This document shows positions 15,838-21,681 of a stretch of 34,296 bases of DNA, in pieces. Each line of letters opens with the position of its first letter. The first letter of the stretch is position 1. This stretch comes from a virus: IMG/VR virus record IMGVR_UViG_3300042459_000152, positions 1-34,296 of that record. One strand, written 5' to 3'. The notes beneath the pieces are model-generated. The model was not told the DNA's origin and ran no database searches. It was given only the letters and a program-made list of their open reading frames with translations. Both the position numbers and the translations under genes were made by a program.

Positions 15838-16101
15838 ATGAAAAAACCAAAAACACAAACCGAAGCAATCATCTGCTACTTGATAGCAGGCAACAACATC
15901 ACATCAATTCAAGCAACGCAAAAGCAATTTGGATATTGTACTAAGTTACCGCAGCGAATTGCAGACATCATTGCACTGGGATTTAGCATCAAAAAAGAAC
16001 GAGTTACTAAGTTGTCAATTTTTGGCAATAGTTGTTCCTTCATTGAGTATTCGCTTGACTTTAAAAAGACATCTAAAAAACTACTAAATCAATATAACTA
16101 A
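15838..16101 (+). CDS. Helix-turn-helix domain protein (HTH_39-like)
   Basis: An 87-residue protein with the layout of small phage HTH proteins: an N-terminal helix QTEAIICYLIAGNNITSIQA, a recognition helix CTKLPQRIADIIALGFSI, and a beta wing ending in IEYSLD. It is probably DNA-binding, perhaps regulating the recombination or modification genes. No overlap with neighbours; 4 bases follow the ninG stop. Confidence 0.75.
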   Translation: MKKPKTQTEAIICYLIAGNNITSIQATQKQFGYCTKLPQRIADIIALGFSIKKERVTKLSIFGNSCSFIEYSLDFKKTSKKLLNQYN

Positions 16102-16115
16102 AAATTAAAATAAAA

Positions 16116-17504
16116 ATGAAACAAGAAAAACTATTTACTGACAAAATCGAATTAATTAATGTACCATCTGTTATCGGTTCAGGTTATGAATTACAAGTTG
16201 CAGAGTTAGCACTAATTGATAAAATAGCTTATAGGGCTGCTAGAAAAAATATGCAGATACATTCTGCTATTATCTTAAAAGTAAATGATGAATTCACAGG
16301 GTTTTTTACCTATGAAATAAACCACAAAGTAGGTGAGTTTTGTTTACTTCAATCTGCTATGTATCCAGATAAAAAGGACAAAGAAATATATAGTATGATG
16401 ATTTCTGAAATTATCAAACAAAATACTTTTAATTATCCAATGATAATGACAGTTAGTAAAAAACATGACTTAGAAAATCCAAAAGTATTTCATGCTTTAG
16501 GATTTAAAACTAACTTAGAAAAAAGTGATTTTGTTTATATGGTTTATGGTGAATTATCACAAGTAAGAGTTAAAAGATTATGCCACATGGCAATGACTAA
16601 TCTATGGCAATCTGTTAGTGGTGAGTGGATGAGTGTTAAAAAGGAATGGAATGAAAAAATAGAATCAGCAGGTGCAAAATATGGTATACCTAATCCTAAG
16701 TTTGCAAGTCGTGAGGGGTGTTGGCAAGGTAAAGCAGGTATGTCAAATGTTGTTTTATCAAAACAAAGTGTAGTAGATGGCGAGGTATTAACAGACAAAG
16801 GAAAAGATTTAAATGGTAATGCATCTGTCTTAGACCCTACAGCCTGCGAAATTATTGTTAGAATGTTTATGCCTACAAATGGTTGTAGAATTTATAATCC
16901 ATTTGGTGGGGGTGTACAAATGGGATTCGTAGCAGGCGGTTGTGATTATGAATATTTATCGTCTGAAATTAGAAAAAATCAATGTGATGCAAATAATGCA
17001 ATTTGTCAAGATTTTGTAAATGTAAAATGGTTACAATCTGATACTGCTAAATTTACACCAAAACAAAATTATGATTTAATTTTTAGTTGTCCTCCTTATT
17101 ATAAAGTTGAAACTTATTTGGATTATGATGGTAAAAGTCCTGAAGGTGAATTAAACTCACAGCCAACTTATGAGCAATTTAGAGATATGCTTTTTCAAGG
17201 TTATAAAAACGCAATTTCTGTAATGAATGATAATACTTTCTTTGTTGTAATGACTGGTGATAGTCGTAATAAAGATGGCGGTTATTATGGTAGTGATGCT
17301 GAACATGAATTGTTTTTTAAAGAACAAGGTTTACATATTTACAATAAAATAATTTATCTAGAAAGTGAATTTACTCGTAGGGCAACTGCTAAAAAGACTT
17401 TAAATAGTCGAAAATACCCAAAATGTGAACAGCGTATTTATGTATTCTATAAAGGTGATACATCAAAGATAAAAGATTTATTCCCTAATATTGGTAGACT
17501 ATAA
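16116..17504 (+). CDS. Two-domain DNA modification protein: GNAT-like domain fused to a DNA methyltransferase-like domain
   Basis: A 462-residue protein. Residues 1-150 have a GNAT acyltransferase look: strands around HSAIILKVNDEFTGFFTYEI and FCLLQSAMYP, then NPKVFHALGFK, the usual last GNAT motif. Residues about 235-455 are a Rossmann-type DNA methyltransferase domain: a motif I variant NPFGGG (261-266) and a motif IV variant SCPPY (324-328), then GDSRNKDGGYY and a KCEQRIYVFYKG end. This family is found in phages. Phage Mu Mom is a GNAT-like DNA modifier, so a base-modification role is plausible but inferred. The TAATG overlap with the next gene couples the two. Its DNA looks richer in T than flanking early genes. 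Confidence 0.68.
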   Translation: MKQEKLFTDKIELINVPSVIGSGYELQVAELALIDKIAYRAARKNMQIHSAIILKVNDEFTGFFTYEINHKVGEFCLLQSAMYPDKKDKEIYSMMISEIIKQNTFNYPMIMTVSKKHDLENPKVFHALGFKTNLEKSDFVYMVYGELSQVRVKRLCHMAMTNLWQSVSGEWMSVKKEWNEKIESAGAKYGIPNPKFASREGCWQGKAGMSNVVLSKQSVVDGEVLTDKGKDLNGNASVLDPTACEIIVRMFMPTNGCRIYNPFGGGVQMGFVAGGCDYEYLSSEIRKNQCDANNAICQDFVNVKWLQSDTAKFTPKQNYDLIFSCPPYYKVETYLDYDGKSPEGELNSQPTYEQFRDMLFQGYKNAISVMNDNTFFVVMTGDSRNKDGGYYGSDAEHELFFKEQGLHIYNKIIYLESEFTRRATAKKTLNSRKYPKCEQRIYVFYKGDTSKIKDLFPNIGRL

Positions 17505-18304
17505 TGAGAACTTATAAAAATATAATATCCCTCTCAAAAAACGAGAGGGGTATTTGGGATTTAGACACAATAAAAGGTTGCAAAAGTGGTTTGTTAAATA
17601 ATCAAAATGGATGTTATGGGGACTGCTATGCTCTAAAAACAGCTAAAAGATATGGGATTGATTTTTCAGTTTCAGTAGAACGTAATTTTATAGATGAAGC
17701 ACATAAAAATTCTATTGTAAAAAGTATTGAAAAAATTGATATGCCTTTTATTAGAATCGGTTGCACTGGAGACCCTTCAGAAAATTGGCATCATACAATT
17801 GATATAATAAGTAAACTTAGAACAACAAATCAATTGTCATTATTTGATATTAGTTCGAAAAAACAAATTGTTATAATAACTAGGCATTGGAATAAATTAA
17901 GTGATGAGCAATTGAATTATATAAAAAAATACAACATTTGTATTAATACATCTATTTCAGCACTAGACAATGATAGTTTAATAGAAAGTTGTTTGCATGA
18001 ATACAATAGGATTAAACCATATTGTAAAAGCGTTTTAAGAGTTGTTTCATGTGATTTTAATGAAGATACTGAGCAAGGTAAAATAATGGCTGAAAAGCAA
18101 AGAAAGCTATTTATAAACCATAATATTATTGATACAGTATTCAGACCATCATATAGCAATGATTTAGTAAAAAATAAAATTATAAACGTAAAAAAAATGA
18201 AGTTTATGAAATCAAAATTATTAGTATCAAAATTCAACAAAAAAACATATTTAGGCAAGTGCAACAAATGTTTAGAAATGTGTGGATTAAATTTAACTAA
18301 TTAA
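17504..18304 (+). CDS. Cysteine-motif protein, possible radical-SAM-like partner of the DNA modification protein
   Basis: A 266-residue protein with a Cys cluster near the N-terminus: Cys26, then GCYGDCYALK with Cys37 and Cys41. A second cluster sits at the C-terminus: GKCNKCLEMCG (Cys253, Cys256, Cys260). The middle holds RIGCTGDPSENWHHT and IVIITRHWNKLSDEQL, reminiscent of phage radical-SAM-like (Gp37/Gp68, DUF5131-type) proteins. The classical CxxxCxxC is not intact: spacing here is C-x10-C-x3-C. An iron-sulfur enzyme acting with the upstream methyltransferase-like protein is likely but inferred. Gene start overlaps the previous stop. Confidence 0.5.
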   Translation: MRTYKNIISLSKNERGIWDLDTIKGCKSGLLNNQNGCYGDCYALKTAKRYGIDFSVSVERNFIDEAHKNSIVKSIEKIDMPFIRIGCTGDPSENWHHTIDIISKLRTTNQLSLFDISSKKQIVIITRHWNKLSDEQLNYIKKYNICINTSISALDNDSLIESCLHEYNRIKPYCKSVLRVVSCDFNEDTEQGKIMAEKQRKLFINHNIIDTVFRPSYSNDLVKNKIINVKKMKFMKSKLLVSKFNKKTYLGKCNKCLEMCGLNLTN

Positions 18305-18407
18305 ACTAATTTATTGATGATAAAAGTAATTATAACAATCACTTTATGGGAGTTATTTGTGAAAAAGTATCTCTTAAAATTATTCCATTATTTGATTAAG
18401 TAGATAG

Positions 18408-18415
18408 TATATTTG
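18408..18415 (+). promoter_or_regulatory. Bacteroidota -7 promoter element before the replication gene
   Basis: Perfect TATATTTG. A TTTG lies upstream at 18391-18394 but its spacing (13 bases) is too short for a -33 box, so the -33 box is degenerate. A transcript from here would contain the structured leader at 18438-18553. Confidence 0.45.
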
Positions 18416-18437
18416 TAAAAGAAAATTGGAGCAACAA

Positions 18438-18553
18438 GTTTGACACCTTGCCAAAATAAAAACATGAAGAAATTTAATTTAAGCATCGTTATAAGTATCT
18501 GTAATCCTAAGTTTGGGATTGTGTCAAACAGAGAAAGTAGCGATGCTTTTTTT
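18438..18553 (+). promoter_or_regulatory. Structured leader with interleaved helices and a terminator-like stem (possible attenuator)
   Basis: Two long perfect pairings cross each other: GTTTGACAC (18438-18446) with GTGTCAAAC (18521-18529), and AAGCATCG (18481-18488) with CGATGCTT (18541-18548), the second followed by a T run at 18547-18553. A small hairpin AATCC/GGATT (18503-18507, 18516-18520) lies between. The order A-B-A'-B' means either a pseudoknot or two mutually exclusive folds, one of which is a terminator. It sits just before the start of the replication gene at 18564. Confidence 0.55.
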
Positions 18554-18574
18554 ATGCAGCAGAATGAAGAATAA
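18464..18574 (+). CDS. Possible 36-residue leader peptide
   Basis: A short frame within the structured leader, from ATG at 18464 to TAA at 18572-18574: [18 protein letters not shown], then a polar end. Its end overlaps the start of the replication gene at 18564 by 11 bases. Translation of this frame would unfold both helices of the leader, as in attenuation, but the peptide shows no obvious codon run for sensing. It may be chance. Confidence 0.3.
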   Translation: MKKFNLSIVISICNPKFGIVSNRESSDAFFMQQNEE

Positions 18575-19256
18575 AAAGGAATACTGTAAAATCACAAAAC
18601 AAGATATTGAGATTGCAGAAGTATTTTTTGAGAATGATAAGCATTTAGATGAATTTATTTCTAATGTTTTTAGATATTATTTGAAAAAAGATTTAACAAT
18701 TAAAACAAAAATTGTAAAAAAGTATTTCGAGACCTACAAGAAAACTATGGACTATGTATTAGAAGCAAAAGAATTTGGATTAAAAGGTTATGAGGTAAAA
18801 TCTAATAATCAAGAAGATACAGAAGATACCCTTGAAGGGGTCTTAGACATCCCTCAAACACCCCTTGAAGAGACCCTTGAAGCAAATATAATAAAGGATA
18901 ATAATATAAATAATAATAATATAATAGTAAAAGGTATAAGTAAAAAGCAAAAAACATTTTTACCACCATCTGAATTTGAATTTATAGAATTTGGATTAGC
19001 TTGTATTGAAAAAGCAGGCATGATAGGAAACTATGAATATGCTTTAAAGGCTAAATACTTTGATTATAACACAAATAATTGGCACGATGGACATGATACA
19101 CCAATAAAGAATTGGAAGACTAAATTAGCCAATGTAATTCAATATATGAAACCAATTAACAAAGGACAAAATTTGTCCAATGGACAACCGAGCAAAATGG
19201 AATCAATGGTTAATAGCGCAAAAGAGGCACTTAATATGCTTTATGACGAAAATTAG
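18564..19256 (+). CDS. Replication initiation-type protein
   Basis: A 230-residue protein. I use the ATG at 18564, since the longer frame from 18513 runs through the terminator stem. The N-terminal part ([19 protein letters not shown]) and a Glu/Asp-rich linker with many Asn (residues about 88-130) lead to a C-terminal domain [20 protein letters not shown] with [12 protein letters not shown] and [16 protein letters not shown]. The last motif, an Ile-Lys-Asn-Trp-Lys block near the C-terminus, is typical of phage O-like or DnaD-like replication initiators. The Asn-rich linker is encoded by a simple AT repeat (about 18896-18930). Confidence 0.65.
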   Translation: MKNKKEYCKITKQDIEIAEVFFENDKHLDEFISNVFRYYLKKDLTIKTKIVKKYFETYKKTMDYVLEAKEFGLKGYEVKSNNQEDTEDTLEGVLDIPQTPLEETLEANIIKDNNINNNNIIVKGISKKQKTFLPPSEFEFIEFGLACIEKAGMIGNYEYALKAKYFDYNTNNWHDGHDTPIKNWKTKLANVIQYMKPINKGQNLSNGQPSKMESMVNSAKEALNMLYDEN

Positions 19257-19299
19257 AGCGTTTGGTTTTCAGTAAGTTATAAAATATATTTAATAATTA

Positions 19300-19340
19300 T
19301 TTGAAATAGTTTGCAGTTTCAAAATGTGACTCTATATTTG
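19300..19340 (+). promoter_or_regulatory. Strong Bacteroidota-type promoter with an inverted repeat around the -33 box
   Basis: TTTG (19310-19313), exactly 19 bases, TATATTTG (19333-19340): a full consensus match. An inverted repeat TTTGAAA (19300-19306) / TTTCAAA (19317-19323) brackets the -33 box and could be an operator. It drives the genes from 19361 and, probably, into the cassette array. Confidence 0.72.
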
Positions 19341-19360
19341 TGCTATAAATAACAAACAAA

Positions 19361-19627
19361 ATGGAAAAGCGAATAGTCAACATCAGTAAAGAGAAATTTG
19401 AAAGCATTGATTTTTCTCAATTTAAATGTGTTAAAAAGCATTTGTTGTCTCATCACGATATTGCAATCATTTCATTAATGAAAATGCCATACAAAGAGCG
19501 TAAAGATGTGCCGTCAGGGGTTTATTACAAAGATGGATTTCTCATTGAAGTAATATCTTTTAGAGGTAAATCTTCGGTTATTTGTAGAGAATTATTTAAA
19601 GCACAATGCGAAAAATATGAAGTTTAA
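19361..19627 (+). CDS. Small protein, unknown
   Basis: An 88-residue protein, first after the promoter at 19310-19340. Basic, with a helix-rich start (ISKEKFESIDFSQFKCVKKH) and a beta-like end (GVYYKDGFLIEVISFRGKSS). No family recognised. It overlaps the next gene by 11 bases. Confidence 0.62.
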   Translation: MEKRIVNISKEKFESIDFSQFKCVKKHLLSHHDIAIISLMKMPYKERKDVPSGVYYKDGFLIEVISFRGKSSVICRELFKAQCEKYEV

Positions 19628-19808
19628 AAAAGAAACAAGGGGAGGCACTCGGCAGGGGTCGGGTGCTAAACCTAAATACAACGAGCAAACTAAAACGGTT
19701 GCTTTTCGATGTCCATTGTCAAAGGTTGATGAACTGAAATTAGTTGTCAAGTCTAAACTTTCGGAGTGGTCTAAAGAAGCACTTAATATGATACAAGATG
19801 AAAACTAA
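19617..19808 (+). CDS. Small DNA-binding-like protein
   Basis: A 63-residue basic protein with a Gly/Arg-rich start (RGGTRQGSGAKPKYNEQTKT) followed by VAFRCPLSKVDELKLVVKSK. Similar small phage proteins look like ribbon-helix-helix DNA binders. Its C-terminus KEALNMIQDEN nearly repeats the end of the replication protein ([11 protein letters not shown]). Overlaps the next frame by 11 bases. Confidence 0.58.
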   Translation: MKFKKETRGGTRQGSGAKPKYNEQTKTVAFRCPLSKVDELKLVVKSKLSEWSKEALNMIQDEN

Positions 19809-20076
19809 AACAAATGTAAATATGAAAAACAAAAATTCAATTAACCAATTAGCCATTGCTTTTGCAAGTTTGCTGTTATGTACCGTTTTTTATTCATGTA
19901 TTGATGAAGAAAAAAGAAGTAAAAGAGAAAGAGAATATATTGAAAGGAAAGAGCTAATTTATAAAACAGAACATTGCAGGTTTTATTGTTTAGAACGTAA
20001 TGGACTTGAAGAGTGCAAGGTTGTTATTTGCGAATGTGATAGTGGGTATAACGCTGATGTATCTGTGTCATGGTAA
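19798..20076 (+). CDS. Lipoprotein-like protein spanning the left edge of the cassette array
   Basis: A 92-residue frame; an internal ATG at 19822 is an equally good start. It has a signal-like hydrophobic stretch (LAIAFASLLLCTVFYSC) with a lipobox-like FYSC, then a charged helix (EEKRSKREREYIERKE) and a Cys-rich end (CRFYC, EECKVVICEC). The left core site GTTATGTACC (19875-19884) falls inside the signal sequence, so the frame joins DNA from before the array to cassette DNA. It may be a chimera formed on insertion. Confidence 0.45.
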   Translation: MKTKTNVNMKNKNSINQLAIAFASLLLCTVFYSCIDEEKRSKREREYIERKELIYKTEHCRFYCLERNGLEECKVVICECDSGYNADVSVSW

Positions 20077-20160
20077 AATGGTACATAACGTTTTCGGGCT
20101 TGGCGAAGTGGCTTTTGTGCGTTGGCTTGTGTGTCGGAAAGCCATTTTGCCAAACCCGTG
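19876..20160 (+). mobile_element. Integron-like gene cassette 0
   Basis: Starts at a left core GTTATGTACC (19875-19884) and ends with attC-like site A, whose left core GGTACATAAC (20080-20089) is its exact inverse complement. Holds the C-terminal part of the lipoprotein-like frame. No complete attC precedes it. Confidence 0.6.
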
Positions 20161-20168
20161 TTATAAGC
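20080..20168 (+). repeat. attC-like site A
   Basis: About 85-89 bases. Left core GGTACATAAC (20080-20089), right core GTTATAAGC (20160-20168). Between them is a stem: CGGG (20095-20098)/CCCG (20155-20158), one unpaired base on each side (C20099, A20154), TTGGC (20100-20104)/GCCAA (20149-20153), an internal loop of four, TGGCTTT (20109-20115)/AAAGCCA (20138-20144), and a 22-base end loop. This is the stem with extrahelical bases and spacers seen in integron attC sites. Confidence 0.72.
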
Positions 20169-20235
20169 TGGCTGCGGATTATCAACCGAGAAACTTAATT
20201 TTGAAAACGAAACAGAAAAAATAAAAAATAGAGCG

Positions 20236-20424
20236 ATGGCAAAAAAAAATAGAAACAACATAGAAAATGAAATAGACCATAAATTAAGTGATTTGTATAG
20301 AAGATATTTCTTCAATAGGGATATGGGGGATATGTCAAGAGCAAATTATTGGTTAAGCAGAATTAAAGAATACGAACAATTAAACAACATAAAAAATGGA
20401 AACAACATTGCAGAAACTAATTAA
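20236..20424 (+). CDS. Small basic protein in cassette 1, unknown
   Basis: A 62-residue protein rich in Lys, Arg and Asn (KKNRNNIENEIDHKLSDLYR; RDMGDMSRANYWLSRIKEYE), helical. Preceded by an A-rich leader in cassette 1. No family recognised. Overlaps the next gene by 29 bases. Confidence 0.55.
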   Translation: MAKKNRNNIENEIDHKLSDLYRRYFFNRDMGDMSRANYWLSRIKEYEQLNNIKNGNNIAETN

Positions 20425-20650
20425 ACAAATAGACGATTTAATTAGAGATGAACAAAAAAACGGTGGGGATTGGGTCATCCCCTTTCAAAATGTGAAACAT
20501 AAAGCCGAATTGTTACTTAAAGATGAAAAGATAGAGCATCAAGACACTTGGGATGCTGCAATTAAAGCACACGACAACAGGGCTTATGTTCACGTAAGGT
20601 CTTGGTCTGATTTTGATGATTACTTTGAAGAAAGATTTACAAAAGAATAA
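20396..20650 (+). CDS. Small acidic protein in cassette 1, unknown
   Basis: An 84-residue acidic protein (TTLQKLIKQIDDLIRDEQK; WSDFDDYFEERFTKE). Its overlap with the basic protein before it suggests a paired small operon, such as a toxin-antitoxin or binding pair, but no known family is recognised. Orientation matches the attC sites, as in normal cassettes. Confidence 0.55.
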   Translation: METTLQKLIKQIDDLIRDEQKNGGDWVIPFQNVKHKAELLLKDEKIEHQDTWDAAIKAHDNRAYVHVRSWSDFDDYFEERFTKE

Positions 20651-20718
20651 AAAGCGGGCTGGCTATTTTTTATTTTTTCAATTACGAAACTGTCTTTGGA
20701 AAATGAATGTAGCAGCTT

Positions 20719-20856
20719 GCTTATAACGTTCCCACGCCTTGCGCTGTTGCTGATTGCGTGAGGATTATCTGTCAACCAAAAATAAAATAAATATGCGTAG
20801 AATAAACATAAAATTAAGAGGTTACCAGCAATGGCGCAAGACGTGTGTTAGCACCT
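20719..20856 (+). repeat. attC-like site B
   Basis: About 133-138 bases. Left core GCTTATAAC (20719-20727), right core GTTAGCACC (20847-20855). Stem: CACG (20733-20736)/CGTG (20842-20845), single unpaired C20737 and A20841, CTTGCGC (20738-20744)/GCGCAAG (20834-20840), TG/TG spacer, TTGCTG (20747-20752)/CAGCAA (20826-20831): 17 pairs. The 73-base end loop holds a leader and an ATG (20791). Spacings from core to stem are the same as in site A. Confidence 0.75.
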
Positions 20857-21521
20857 GTTGTTTTTTTGTCAATGCGAAGTGGTATCATTTTGTCCCGCTA
20901 ATAATGTGTCCTTACCAATGGTTATTATATTTTGCTTGGTCAACTCCGATACAACTTGTGTTAAGCTGTCTATGGTCATTTCTTTTTGTTTCAACTCTGT
21001 TTTTTTTGTATCTGTATTATAAAATTGATAAATGTTTAATGAAACAGAAAAAACAAAACCAATGATTAATATTATTTTGTCAACGATTTCAAGTTTTGTC
21101 TTAGTGCGTTCTAATGTTTTGTCTGATCGTGTAATTGATTGTTCATGCTTATGCTTGTCAACTGCATTATTATATTCTTTCAGTTTATTTATACCTAAGT
21201 CTGTAAGTTTGTTTTCGTTGTCAATAAAGCGATTATTATGTAACGATTGGAAAACTTTTAAAAAGTCGTCCCAAGAAAGCATTGATTCTATTTTTTTATG
21301 CATGTCTTGGTATGATAATTTTGTATTTTCTTTGTCACTAAGTAGTGCCAAAACTATGGATGTTTTATCGTCAATCATGTCGTCTTATACAATAGGTGCT
21401 AACGGTTTGCAGCTAAACGAGGTGGCTGATTATACCTCGAAACTTAATTAAGAAAACAAAATTATGAATACAGACAAAACTTCATTAGAAAACGAAAGCC
21501 AGCCATCTTGTTTAGGTGCTG
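20848..21521 (+). mobile_element. Integron-like gene cassette 2 (gene inverted)
   Basis: Starts after the G of the right core GTTAGCACCT (20847-20856) and ends in site C, whose left core AGGTGCTAAC (21394-21403) is the exact inverse complement (14 of 15 with the flank). Its gene is on the minus strand, opposite to the usual cassette orientation. Confidence 0.68.
20869..21378 (-). CDS. Membrane-anchored winged-helix-like protein in cassette 2 (only minus-strand gene)
   Basis: A 169-residue protein. Residues 1-70 look winged-helix-like (DDKTSIVLALLSDKENTKLS; FLKVFQSLHNNRFIDNENK; LTDLGINKLKEYN). A charged helix follows (residues 75-98), then one membrane helix at about 99-120 (KIILIIGFVFSVSLNIYQFY), and a Lys/Thr-rich coiled-coil end. 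The layout is host-like rather than phage-like. It lies wholly within cassette 2, opposite to every other gene, which supports recent capture. Function unknown; a membrane regulator or defence component is possible. Confidence 0.6.
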   Translation of the reverse strand: MIDDKTSIVLALLSDKENTKLSYQDMHKKIESMLSWDDFLKVFQSLHNNRFIDNENKLTDLGINKLKEYNNAVDKHKHEQSITRSDKTLERTKTKLEIVDKIILIIGFVFSVSLNIYQFYNTDTKKTELKQKEMTIDSLTQVVSELTKQNIITIGKDTLLAGQNDTTSH

Positions 21522-21530
21522 TTATACGCA
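21394..21530 (+). repeat. attC-like site C
   Basis: About 131-137 bases. Left core AGGTGCTAAC (21394-21403), right core GTTATACGCA (21521-21530). Stem: GCA/TGC, an unpaired G-G (21412/21516), CTAAAC (21413-21418)/GTTTAG (21510-21515), four further pairs including two G-T, and TGGCTG (21423-21428)/CAGCCA (21500-21505): about 19 pairs. The 71-base loop contains a leader and the ATG at 21464. Confidence 0.72.
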
Positions 21531-21679
21531 GTTTTCCTGACAATGTTGAAATATGGAAATGGTGGCAAACACAGAAATTTCAAAAAGAACAAGGTGAGCA
21601 AGAGTACACAATGATTTATGAAATTGACTTACCTAAGATACTCAAAGCATTTACGGAGCAGTTTCCAAATTGCGTATAA
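21464..21679 (+). CDS. Small protein translated from the attC C loop into cassette 3
   Basis: A 71-residue frame. Its ATG lies in the loop of attC-like site C; it crosses the recombination point within the right core (GCTGTTATACGC) and stops with TAA inside the next core (21677-21679). The cassette part (FPDNVEIWKWWQTQKFQKEQ, then YEIDLPKILKAF) has no other good start except an internal ATG at 21611. So the attC may lend its start codon to the cassette gene. Product not recognised. Confidence 0.42.
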   Translation: MNTDKTSLENESQPSCLGAVIRSFPDNVEIWKWWQTQKFQKEQGEQEYTMIYEIDLPKILKAFTEQFPNCV

Positions 21680-21680
21680 C
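21522..21680 (+). mobile_element. Integron-like gene cassette 3 (attC truncated)
   Basis: Begins after the G of the right core GTTATACGCA (21521-21530) and ends with the inverse core TGCGTATAAC (21671-21680). No attC stem follows; the phage promoter starts two bases later. This is the right border of the array. Confidence 0.6.
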
Positions 21681-21681
21681 T

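Larger units (their letters stand above)
20161..20847 (+). mobile_element. Integron-like gene cassette 1
   Basis: Starts with TTATAAGC after the G of the right core of site A and ends in site B, whose left core GCTTATAAC (20719-20727) is its inverse complement; with flanking bases 14 of 16 match. Carries two small overlapping genes (20236-20424 and 20396-20650). Confidence 0.68.

Noticed and set aside
18513-18563. Longer start of the replication gene at 18513
   Set aside because: Lies inside the crossing helices and the T run; ATG 18564 fits better.
20000-20224. 74-residue frame across attC-like site A
   Set aside because: Runs through both arms of the stem, in another frame over the lipoprotein-like gene, and has no leader; best explained by the palindrome, not by a gene.
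20754-21065. 103-residue plus-strand frame in cassette 2
   Set aside because: Mostly antisense to the better-supported minus-strand gene 20869-21378. Its start in the attC B loop is mentioned as part of a pattern, but not called as a gene.
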